Of a stretch of DNA of 7,430 bases, positions 1 through 6,272 are shown piece by piece. Within the stretch, counting starts at the first letter, position 1. Every line of letters starts with the position of its first letter. The DNA is from Verrucomicrobiia bacterium (GTDB taxonomy: Bacteria; Verrucomicrobiota; Verrucomicrobiia; Opitutales; Opitutaceae). The stretch lies in NCBI GenBank assembly GCA_030424825.1, contig JAUHWE010000216.1:1-7430 (forward strand). Reading direction: 5' to 3'. Position numbers and translations under genes: made by a program. The notes beneath the pieces were generated by a model. The model worked only from the letters and a program-made list of their open reading frames with translations. It was not told the DNA's origin and did not search any database.

Positions 1-1
1 C

Positions 2-1483
2 GCCAAGCCCCAGCTTGGCACTTTCAAAACGGAATCACGGCACAAAGCCGCCCGTACAAGTATCACTCTCTTTTTCATCCTTCTCGCTCCAGCCTTCAGC
101 CTTCCAAAATCTTCCCCCAACATCCTCTTCATCCTGGTCGATGATCTCGCTTGGTCCGATCTGGGCAGCTACGGGCACCCCTTGCATGAGACACCGCGAA
201 TAGACAGTCTCGCAAAAGACGGCATGCGGTTTTCGCAAGCCTATGCTCCGGCCCCCATCTGTTCCGCATCAAGGGCAAGTATTTTGACCGGTAAAACCAC
301 CGCCCGCGTCGGACTGGAGTTCGTCGTGAAATCGAGCGCAGGGGAGCAAGTGATTGAGCCGCCTCAAGCCATGAAGGCTCCTCCCTTCACCCTGTCATTA
401 GATCTGAATGAAACGACCATCGCCGAGCATCTTCGCGAATCGGGTTACGAAACCGCTTACTTCGGAAAATGGCATTTGAATCCTCACTACAACGGAGTTT
501 ACAACGGGTGGAGCCCGACCGAAGGCCCCGGACAGCAGGGATTCGATATCGCCGAAGAAGATTTTGGAAGCCATCCCTACAGCAAACGCGAGCTGGACGA
601 GATTACGGAACCCGGTCGCTATCATCCGGCTGGCATCACCGAGCGAGCCATTCGCTTTTTGAAGCAGGACCGCGACAATCCTTTCTTTTTAGTGGTTTCC
701 CATTTCTACGTACATACGCCCATTCAAACGCCCTACCGCTGGCTGCTTGAAAAATACGACGCCCTGATTCCAAAGAACGCGCCTCAACGCGAGAAGCGAA
801 TCGCCTACGCCGCATTCCTTGAAACTCTCGACCACTACATTGGGCAGCTGCTAAACGGCCTCGAAGAGTCGGGAATGTCAGAGTCCACCTTGGTCGTCTT
901 TCTTTCCGACAATGGAGGTCACCCCGAGTACGTATCCAACAAACCGCTAAGAGGGTCCAAGTGGAATCTCTACGAGGGCGGCATTCGCGTACCTCTGATC
1001 GTTAGGTGGCCAAGTCACGTGTCGGCTGGATCGGTTTGCGAGACGCCGGTCATTGGCTACGACCTCTTTCCCACCTTTCTCGAAATTGGGCAAGCCAGTC
1101 GGGAGAACCGGTCGCTACCGATTGACGGAACCAGCCTCGTCCCCCTGTTTCACGGCGTAGATTTTAGCGAACATCGGGAGCTGTATTGGCACTTTCCTTA
1201 CTATCACCCCGAAGGCAAGAAGTTTGGCGCTGCCAAGGAAACGATTGGAGTCGATGACTTCTCTGTCAGCCAAACCCGTCCTCATTCCGCCATCAGAAAA
1301 GGGAACTACAAGCTCCTCTATTTTGATGAAGCCCAACGAACCGAACTCTACGATCTCCGCGTCGATATTTCCGAGCAAAACGACCTGAGCGCCGCCCAAC
1401 CGGATACCGCTCGAGAATTGAAAGCCTCGCTTTTCCAGTACCTGGATTCCGTGAAGGCGCGACGCGCAACCCCCAATCTCTAA
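2..1483 (+). CDS. Exported arylsulfatase (S1 sulfatase), 5' end outside the window
   Basis: Hydrolyses a sulfate ester, probably on a sulfated glycan, outside the cytoplasm. The frame is open from base 2 and holds no ATG, GTG or TTG before a TTG at 182. That TTG would remove the first metal-binding motif, so the true start is upstream of the window. The visible 493 residues (numbered from base 2) begin with a signal-peptide-like stretch, basic KAAR then ITLFFILLAPAFS, followed by SPNILFILVDDLAW with the metal-binding Asp pair D47-D48. C87-S-A-S-R91 is the formylglycine signature, Cys type, with Ala in place of the usual Pro. GKWHL (K156, H158), H238-TP, SDNGG (D303, N304), and K320 followed by GGIR (R329) complete a sulfatase active site. 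It ends with TAA at 1481-1483, whose last base begins a MITE-like repeat. The family is certain. The substrate and subfamily are not assigned. No maturase gene is in view. Confidence 0.95.
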   Translation, partial: AKPQLGTFKTESRHKAARTSITLFFILLAPAFSLPKSSPNILFILVDDLAWSDLGSYGHPLHETPRIDSLAKDGMRFSQAYAPAPICSASRASILTGKTTARVGLEFVVKSSAGEQVIEPPQAMKAPPFTLSLDLNETTIAEHLRESGYETAYFGKWHLNPHYNGVYNGWSPTEGPGQQGFDIAEEDFGSHPYSKRELDEITEPGRYHPAGITERAIRFLKQDRDNPFFLVVSHFYVHTPIQTPYRWLLEKYDALIPKNAPQREKRIAYAAFLETLDHYIGQLLNGLEESGMSESTLVVFLSDNGGHPEYVSNKPLRGSKWNLYEGGIRVPLIVRWPSHVSAGSVCETPVIGYDLFPTFLEIGQASRENRSLPIDGTSLVPLFHGVDFSEHRELYWHFPYYHPEGKKFGAAKETIGVDDFSVSQTRPHSAIRKGNYKLLYFDEAQRTELYDLRVDISEQNDLSAAQPDTARELKASLFQYLDSVKARRATPNL

Positions 1484-1616
1484 GAGTGTGTCTAATAAAT
1501 CCGAAAAGGTAGGGCCAGCGCTTGCGCTGTGCCGCGACTTGTCTCCATACGCGGCATGGCGCAAGCGCCAGCCCTACGAGAAAAAAGTTAGATATCCGAT
1601 CTATTAGACGCTCTCT
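1483..1616. mobile_element. MITE-like palindromic element, 134 bp
   Basis: The terminal inverted repeats are 1483-1501 (AGAGTGTGTCTAATAAATC) and 1598-1616, the complement of AGAGAGCGTCTAATAGATC, matching at 16 of 19 bases. Inside is a second, larger inverted repeat, 1509-1535 against 1551-1577, matching at 23 of 27 bases around a 15-base loop. Its arms start GTAGGGC and end GTGCCGC. There is no coding capacity. The same termini occur in the element at 6273-6577, which supports a non-autonomous transposable element moved by a transposase encoded elsewhere. No clear target-site duplication is seen. It lies between convergent genes and could also reduce read-through, but neither side has the T-run of an intrinsic terminator. 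Confidence 0.75.
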
Positions 1617-1655
1617 AAAGGAATGTCGAATCGGTTAGATTTCAATCCATTATTA

Positions 1656-1798
1656 TTAGGTAGGGCAACGACCTCCGGGCGTGCCGCAATAGGAGATCAT
1701 GAAAACGCGGCACTGCGGTGTCCTCACCTAATGGATATTCAGCTATTCTATCATTTCGTCATCTAAAGCTTAGGTGAAGCTTAGCAGGCCGTTGCCTC
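1656..1798. repeat. Compound palindromic (REP-like) repeat
   Basis: TTAGGT at 1656-1661 pairs with ACCTAA at 1726-1731, and GTGCCGC at 1681-1687 pairs with GCGGCAC at 1707-1713, giving an interrupted hairpin. A longer-range pairing joins AGGGCAACGACCT at 1662-1674 to AGGCCGTTGCCTC at 1786-1798, 10 of 13 bases. CTAAAGCTT and AAGCTTAG at 1764-1784 form another small stem with one bulge. The 5' arm begins GTAGGGC and ends GTGCCGC, as does the inner hairpin of the element at 1483-1616, so the two appear to belong to one family of extragenic palindromes. No coding potential is seen. Function is unknown. Confidence 0.6.
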
Positions 1799-1810
1799 AA
1801 TCGGTTTGAT

Positions 1811-1848
1811 TTATTTCCCTTCGGGTAAATACCTCGAAGCTTGCTTCG
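1811..1848. repeat. Small hairpin repeat, copy A (AAATACCTCGAAGCTTGC)
   Basis: Two small stems lie next to each other. TATTTCCC and GGGTAAATA pair with one bulge around TTC, and CGAAG pairs with CTTCG around CTTG. The second stem and its AAATACCTCG leader (1827-1848) recur at 1932-1953 with 19 of 22 bases identical. Confidence 0.5.
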
Positions 1849-1860
1849 TTGCTGACAATG

Positions 1861-1927
1861 GTAGCGGGCGATCTCCGAGCGCCCATTGCTGTATCTATTG
1901 GGTGGGCGCTCGGAGATCGCCCGCTAC
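1861..1927. repeat. Perfect 25-bp inverted repeat with 17-base loop
   Basis: Bases 1861-1885, beginning GTAGCGGGCGATCTCCGAGC, are exactly complementary to 1903-1927. A long GC-rich perfect stem around 17 bases suggests an extragenic palindromic element under selection, or one recently inserted, since the neighbouring palindromes all carry mismatches. No T-tract follows on either strand, so it is not a standard rho-independent terminator. It sits about 50 bases from the 3' end of the minus-strand gene at 1979, where it could protect transcript ends. Confidence 0.8.
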
Positions 1928-1931
1928 ATTA

Positions 1932-1957
1932 AAATACCTCGGGGCTTGCTCCGGGGA
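1932..1957. repeat. Small hairpin repeat, copy B (AAATACCTCGGGGCTTGC)
   Basis: This is the second copy of the motif at 1827-1848, in the same orientation. The stem has changed from CGAAG/CTTCG to CGGGG/CTCCG. Two A-T pairs have become one G-C pair and one G-T wobble while the CTTG loop is kept. The two copies bracket the perfect inverted repeat at 1861-1927. Confidence 0.5.
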
Positions 1958-1978
1958 TGCTTTATTATCTTGGCAAAT

Positions 1979-3130
1979 TTAAGGTCCAGTAGTGAAAACC
2001 AAGAGGTAAGGCATCGCTTTAATCATAAGTGGACGTTCTTCGGGATTAAATCTGCCAGAATCGTACCGATGATCCTCGATGCTCCTGAATCCGATTCCTC
2101 TTTCGCTTATCGGAAATTCTTCATCCTCGTTCAACCACAACGCGTATTTCGTGTTCGGCTCCAATGGGGCGATAGGACGCGTCCAAAGCCGCCTGAAATA
2201 AGGCTTCTCGAAGTCCTCCTGCCAATAACTTATGGATGTTGGCCTTAAAAGCTCCCCTTCATTTCTGTCGTAACTGGTTTTCGTGTTTCCGGTTTCAGTG
2301 TTCATCTCATGCGAAAACGTAACCGTTATCTCATTCAACGCTGCATCGACGTTTATGCTGCCCGTTTCGGGGAAACTAGCTAGCACTGTAGGCCGAGCAA
2401 TTCTCTGCACTCGGTAGAATTGAATCTCTCTAGCCTTCGCTATCCAAAATTCCGTGTCCGATGCGCTCTCAACGAATACTTCCTGCCTTTGCCCGTACCC
2501 GTAGATAATTCCATCCCGTTCCGAATCGGAAAAAAAGTGCAATTTCTGGATTCGATTCTTACTGTGAAGCGCCTCCCAATTCACTTGATCGGTCGAATGC
2601 TCGATGCGATAGGCGTATCCATATTCCGTAACGAACGATAACTGTAAAGCGTCGGTTATCCGTATCTCCGGGGCAGGTCCCACCTCCAAAGGCGCTTCGT
2701 CAAGATCATCGCGGATAGTCTTCTTTATGCGATAAAACTTAGAGTCGCTCTCAATTGGATTTCTTTCGTAATCAAGTTCCAGTCCTATAAAAAGTTCCAT
2801 AGGCTTCCCTCTTTCTCCCGACAGATACTCAAGGTAATCCCCTTCCCCCTCTTGAAGCGGCATTCGAATATTTATTGGCGTGGATCCAAAATCGTAATTT
2901 TGAAAGTCGTGGGCATTTGCGTCCTCCCAGTTTATCTGATCCGTCGAATGTTGGACGCGATAGTTAAACCCATGAAACGCCTCGAACCCAATTCGAATCC
3001 CCTTCGATGGTGACAAACTTACCGGATCCCCGAATTTCAACCAATCCGTATCAACAGGGTCATGAGCGTAAACTCCTCTAATAACACCTATCAATGCCAT
3101 GGTTGCTACTAATGGTATTTTAATTTTCAT
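1979..3130 (-). CDS. Secreted protein with two STDQxNWE modules and a C-terminal Ig-like (Big_5-type) domain
   Basis: This 383-aa protein starts with a probable signal peptide (MKIKIPLVATMALIGVIRGVYA, cleavage near residue 22). Two tandem modules follow: residues about 30-140, with YRVQHSTDQINWE at 57-69 and closing FYRIKK, and residues about 145-245, with YRIEHSTDQVNWE at 174-186 and closing FYRVQR. Residues 247-383 (PTVLASFPETGSINVDAAL..., ITVTFSHEM, LEPNTKYALWL, final LVFTTGP) match the pattern of the bacterial Ig-like Big_5/SbsA-type domain. I infer a surface or periplasmic structural or binding role; no enzyme motif is seen. The two modules are also alike at DNA level (2585-2612 against 2936-2963, 23 of 28 bases), so one arose by internal duplication. 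There is no good ribosome binding site: TAGGA abuts the ATG. The gene is convergent with the upstream sulfatase across the palindrome field. Confidence 0.85.
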   Translation of the reverse strand: MKIKIPLVATMALIGVIRGVYAHDPVDTDWLKFGDPVSLSPSKGIRIGFEAFHGFNYRVQHSTDQINWEDANAHDFQNYDFGSTPINIRMPLQEGEGDYLEYLSGERGKPMELFIGLELDYERNPIESDSKFYRIKKTIRDDLDEAPLEVGPAPEIRITDALQLSFVTEYGYAYRIEHSTDQVNWEALHSKNRIQKLHFFSDSERDGIIYGYGQRQEVFVESASDTEFWIAKAREIQFYRVQRIARPTVLASFPETGSINVDAALNEITVTFSHEMNTETGNTKTSYDRNEGELLRPTSISYWQEDFEKPYFRRLWTRPIAPLEPNTKYALWLNEDEEFPISERGIGFRSIEDHRYDSGRFNPEERPLMIKAMPYLLVFTTGP

Positions 3131-3134
3131 TCCT

Positions 3135-3140
3135 ATTATA
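3135..3140 (-). promoter_or_regulatory. Possible -10 element for the secreted-protein gene
   Basis: On the minus strand TATAAT ends only four bases before the ATG at 3130. If it is used, the transcript would be leaderless or nearly so. No convincing TTGACA lies about 17 bases further upstream, so chance is a fair alternative. Confidence 0.2.
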
Positions 3141-3289
3141 ACTTACTATCACATCCCATGATTTAGAACGGGCATCAAACTCTTTCACTTTTCACAACGT
3201 CGAGGCTACTCAAAACGAAGTGTTTATTTGGATTCGGTCGGTGCGGCATAGAGAAACTGAGCACGTCTTCTTGTTTGCTATTGATTTAA

Positions 3290-3622
3290 TCAATTTGGTT
3301 TCCCTCCTTCTTTCGTTGAGGTAATATTAAGACCAACGATTAGAAATTCTACCTCCTCATCGGCAACTGGACGGTGGTCGACTCCCTTCGGAACAACGAA
3401 GATGTCATCTTTTTCCATGCTAATCACGCCGTCTCTGAGTTCGATACGAAGTGACCCTTTTTGGATCAAAAACAGCTCGTCCTGATCGTCGTGCTTATGC
3501 CAGTTGGTGGAGCCGATCCCTTTTGCCACTTTGAACAATTGGCCATTGGCTTCTGCCACAATTCGTTGCGACCAGTGTTCTTTCAAGCTGGCAAGAGTTT
3601 CAGAGATATTGGTTTTGTGCAT
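3290..3622 (-). CDS. Small single-domain cupin
   Basis: This 110-aa protein forms one beta-barrel with both cupin motifs. Motif 1 is W41-H42-K-H44 followed by E49 and G56, giving the usual two His and one Glu metal ligands. Motif 2 is VVPKGVDHRP, with P78, G80 and the fourth ligand H83. Length and pattern fit the common stand-alone 'cupin domain-containing protein' related to sugar-phosphate isomerase cupins. A metal-binding role is expected, but the substrate cannot be read from sequence. It starts 67 bases after the stop of the gene at 3690-4796, on the same strand, so co-transcription is possible. No clear Shine-Dalgarno sequence precedes the ATG. Confidence 0.9.
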   Translation of the reverse strand: MHKTNISETLASLKEHWSQRIVAEANGQLFKVAKGIGSTNWHKHDDQDELFLIQKGSLRIELRDGVISMEKDDIFVVPKGVDHRPVADEEVEFLIVGLNITSTKEGGKPN

Positions 3623-3689
3623 AAGATGGTTCTTGCTTGGGCTTTTATGCGAACTTCCGAGGAATGGCAGACCGATCCGGACGGCGATC

Positions 3690-4796
3690 TCATGGAAACA
3701 GTTTACGGATCCAATCCAAGAGAGTCAACCGACTCGGGCCGAGATCGGGCTTGCTATCGCTGGCTTGCTCTGCATTTGGGTCGGTTGCCGCTCCCATCTG
3801 ACTTTCCCACCATGAGCAGTCCTCCAATACTTGGCTCATCGTCAACAATTGTCTAGTGTGGTGACCACGAAGATAGAGCTTGAACTCGGGTGCAATCGGT
3901 GGAGGGAACTCGACAATTCTCTGAATCACACGTGTGAACTCTTCACATGCTCTCAGCGTTTCAGTGATGATGTGGGCTAGGACAGGTCTGAGGGAAGCTA
4001 AGCTATTGGTTTGCATGTGCTCTTCATTCCAAACGTCGAAAAGTGAAAATGGATCCGCGTAAGCACTCACAGCAAATCCCTTCTCCGTCACGTAGAGGAA
4101 CTTTAGGTCGTGACCATGATGAGAAATTCGATCGCGGTAAGAACGCAGGATCTCGAAAAACTCTCCTTGTCGATAATAGTACTCGGCAAGGTGCCGAGGA
4201 ATGCACCACCGTTCTTCAATTTGCTCAATAGTCATTCGCTCTCGATGGTTTATAACCATCCTCCGGAATGACGAAGGTAGATTCTTTTTTGTGATCGTGG
4301 TATCAACAACTTTGATTCGTTCCCATATACTCCCAATTGTTTCCTGCAATAGGTCGAATAAGCTTCGGCAAACTCCGAATATGTATTCGATTTCTGTACT
4401 TACAAACCGTGCTACTTCTGTACCTTTTGTCGAAGACACCTTATGAAACAGCTCAATTTTCGCAAGGGATGCAGCTAGATTGTGAATGTCAGATTGAATC
4501 CCACTGATTGGCTTTAACGCATCGAGCCAACACGCTCTCTGCGCCATGAAGTTCAAAAACTCTAAATAGACATCGTTTTCATTCTCGGGCGACTTCGCAA
4601 AGTAATCACCTTCCACTGGCTGACCGAGTATGAACTGTAATCCGTCGGGAGTGGGAATCCAAAGGTGCCATTTGTGTTCATAATAAAATGACAAAGTCGT
4701 CAGGGCACGCCCTCCGATATTCTCCGCGTCTATGAAGGGAATTTTCGCCAGCTCAGAGTGTTCGATGGTGTGCTTCGGAATAACGGCTTTTGTCAT
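3690..4796 (-). CDS. Unrecognised 368-aa protein with HEPN-like RDRISH motif
   Basis: I do not recognise the family as a whole. The protein is cytosolic, with no signal peptide or membrane segment. The N-terminal ~90 residues look mixed alpha/beta (LTTLSFYYEHKWHLWIPTPDGLQF). From about 95 to 295 it is mostly helical, with long helices around 100-165 and 265-295. R221-D-R-I-S-H226, followed by HG, fits the RxxxxH signature of HEPN domains, where Arg and His form an RNase active site. It sits after a helix (EFFEILRSY), as expected for such a domain. The last ~35 residues are polar and low in structure and may be read-through into foreign sequence. It starts 83 bases after the DCL-HNH gene, same strand, with no clear Shine-Dalgarno sequence. 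A HEPN assignment is an inference from one motif and helical context. Confidence 0.75.
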   Translation of the reverse strand: MTKAVIPKHTIEHSELAKIPFIDAENIGGRALTTLSFYYEHKWHLWIPTPDGLQFILGQPVEGDYFAKSPENENDVYLEFLNFMAQRACWLDALKPISGIQSDIHNLAASLAKIELFHKVSSTKGTEVARFVSTEIEYIFGVCRSLFDLLQETIGSIWERIKVVDTTITKKNLPSSFRRMVINHRERMTIEQIEERWCIPRHLAEYYYRQGEFFEILRSYRDRISHHGHDLKFLYVTEKGFAVSAYADPFSLFDVWNEEHMQTNSLASLRPVLAHIITETLRACEEFTRVIQRIVEFPPPIAPEFKLYLRGHHTRQLLTMSQVLEDCSWWESQMGAATDPNAEQASDSKPDLGPSRLTLLDWIRKLFP

Positions 4797-4868
4797 GCGT
4801 CTTTAAATCTCAGAACGTCGAGATCAGACAAGAGAGCCGCACAGCGGTCGAATTTTCTGCGTCGTTTT

Positions 4869-5558
4869 GTTGGGCCTATTCATTTTTCTAGTTTAGCGTG
4901 TGATAGATTGGCGATTGGACTGAGAATTCTTAGATTAGCATTCGCTAGGTGATACGAAGACCAACCTTCTTTTTGCTGTAAATCTGTCATATGGGTAACG
5001 TGTTGATAGTCTTTAGGCGGAGTGATTTGAATATCGAGTAGATCGATTCCTTCGGATTCTAACCAATCCTCAACAATCTTCATGAACGTGTTTGGCGGTG
5101 CATGGTCAATGTGGCATGAATTCAGAGACAACTCTACCCGAAGGTACGGACAATAAACCTTTCCTCTAGAAAACAGTTCATCTCTGAATCGAATGATTTG
5201 CTCTTCGACCTGACGTCTTAATGCCTCAAGTTTGTCACCTCTCAGACTTCTGCCATCAATGCAGGATATGAAGCTAAAATCTGTAGAGGTTCCATCATTG
5301 CGGTGTAAAACAAAGTGTCGGGTTTTGCGAAAGACTGTTTCTGTTGTTACGGTGAAATGTGATATCCCGCATCCAATTTTCTGGTCTGACTCAGGGTGGT
5401 GCACAATGAGCATGTGGAGATGCTCAGTATCTCTACTATTCAATTGTTCATCGTCCTGATAAGAATCGCGTATATTGCGAAAGTACGCTTTTGCGGACTT
5501 CTTTGTATTGAAAGATAGCGTACCTATTTCTGTTATTGCCATTTATACTTTGCCCAAC
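4869..5558. repeat. Perfect 7-bp inverted sites flanking the DCL-HNH gene (GTTGGGC / GCCCAAC)
   Basis: GTTGGGC at 4869-4875 and GCCCAAC at 5552-5558 lie four bases beyond the stop codon and nine bases before the start codon of the gene at 4880-5542. In the direction of the gene the order is GTTGGGC, gene, GCCCAAC. These match the R' (GTTRRRY) and R'' (RYYYAAC) core sites of integron cassettes, in the position expected for a single-gene cassette. The rest of a cassette attC site could not be confirmed, so chance remains possible. Confidence 0.3.
4880..5542 (-). CDS. DCL family (DUF3223) protein with C-terminal HNH-like segment
   Basis: This is a 220-aa protein. Residues about 8-95 match the DCL/DUF3223 domain: FRNIRDSYQD, HP at 49-50, KIGCGISHF at 55-63, and RNDGTSTDFSFISCI at 81-95. 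This domain is named after a plant plastid protein linked to rRNA maturation, and its bacterial role is unclear. The C-terminal part has a Cys-Pro at 131-132, then C143-H-I-D-H147-APP, and near the end LRILSPIANLSHAKL (N212, K217). That order resembles the beta-beta-alpha metal core of HNH nucleases (His, Asp-His, then Asn), but the paired zinc-knuckle cysteines of classical HNH proteins are mostly absent. I infer a nucleic-acid-binding or nuclease role. The start is the ATG at 5542, with no Shine-Dalgarno sequence. The sequence looks AT-richer than the sulfatases. Confidence 0.85.
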   Translation of the reverse strand: MAITEIGTLSFNTKKSAKAYFRNIRDSYQDDEQLNSRDTEHLHMLIVHHPESDQKIGCGISHFTVTTETVFRKTRHFVLHRNDGTSTDFSFISCIDGRSLRGDKLEALRRQVEEQIIRFRDELFSRGKVYCPYLRVELSLNSCHIDHAPPNTFMKIVEDWLESEGIDLLDIQITPPKDYQHVTHMTDLQQKEGWSSYHLANANLRILSPIANLSHAKLEK

Positions 5559-5688
5559 TTCAATGGATTGGCAATGACTATCGGCGGCACCAATTCGACT
5601 GTGGGTTGAGGGTTGTAGTTGTAGAGATCATCTCGACTCGCGGAGTACAGCCTGTTGGTAGCGACGCCTTTTTACCACTCGATGTTTC

Positions 5689-6174
5689 TCAGATCCAGAA
5701 TGCTCTCTCCTCTTTGTCACGCTTTGTGTTGGCGTCAGAGATAGAGTTCACACCCTCCAGATTGGCGATGTAGTTCTCGGGGAAGTCGAATTTCTTCGCT
5801 CCGCGAACGATATGATTCAGATACCAAGAGAACGGGCTTCCCGAATCAGTGATCTTGCCTAAACATGCTATATAAGCTACAGCCTGTTGTTCTGTTCCTT
5901 CGATAGTTAGATTCACTGTCTGTTCATAGTAGTGATCCGGGCATCCCTCGGCGTCTCTGAGTCCAGAAAGGCGATTATCGGAGATAGTGAACACCACGCC
6001 CCATACCTCGGAACCCACTGAAGCGACTATATTCGCTTTAGTTGAGTCGACGCTACGCTTGTTGAAACGCAGTTCGTGGTCTGCAAGGCGTGCAATTCGA
6101 GGGTTAGAAGGGTCTGCGCCTCTCTTGACAAGACGGGGCACGCAAAGATTTGAGCCGTAAGCGAAGTATTCCAT
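5689..6174 (-). CDS. Gamma-glutamylcyclotransferase-like (GGCT/AIG2-like) protein
   Basis: This 161-aa protein has the GGCT fold signature YFAYGSNL at residues 3-10, which binds the gamma-glutamyl group, and the catalytic-type Glu E76 in LRDAEG, followed by YYEQTV. Family members convert gamma-glutamyl dipeptides or amines to 5-oxoproline plus the free amine, in the cytosol; the exact substrate here is unknown. I chose the ATG at 6172-6174 because the family typically begins within a few residues of YFAYGSN. An upstream TTG at 6237 would add 21 residues with no family match. Neither start has a strong Shine-Dalgarno sequence. The C-terminal segment after about residue 140 is polar and charged. 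It is the first gene of the minus-strand series, 146 bases upstream of the DCL-HNH gene. Confidence 0.85.
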   Translation of the reverse strand: MEYFAYGSNLCVPRLVKRGADPSNPRIARLADHELRFNKRSVDSTKANIVASVGSEVWGVVFTISDNRLSGLRDAEGCPDHYYEQTVNLTIEGTEQQAVAYIACLGKITDSGSPFSWYLNHIVRGAKKFDFPENYIANLEGVNSISDANTKRDKEERAFWI

Positions 6175-6272
6175 TTCTTGTGCTAACCAGTTAATATAAC
6201 ACTTTCCTACAACATCCCAGCATTCGGTGATAATCAAGCTTGAACTAAGTAGATACGCTTATGTTAGTACTG

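Noticed and set aside
182..1483. TTG at 182 as the start of the first sulfatase
   Set aside because: It would delete the signal peptide and the essential LVDD metal-binding motif, both of which are in frame upstream.
1483..1960. Intrinsic terminators between the convergent genes
   Set aside because: The hairpins are strong but lack the following T-run on either strand, so I call them repeats only.
1886..2248. Plus-strand open frame of 120 codons
   Set aside because: It begins inside the perfect inverted repeat and runs antisense to the secreted-protein gene. It has no domain-like features.
6175..6237. TTG start 21 codons upstream for the GGCT-like gene
   Set aside because: The family starts just before YFAYGSNL, and the ATG at 6174 gives exactly that. 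The extension has no recognisable sequence.
3623..6272. A full integron cassette array over the minus-strand genes
   Set aside because: Only the DCL-HNH gene has both core-like heptamers. The spacers at 3623-3689 and 6175-6272 have no matching RYYYAAC/GTTRRRY pair, and no integrase is present.
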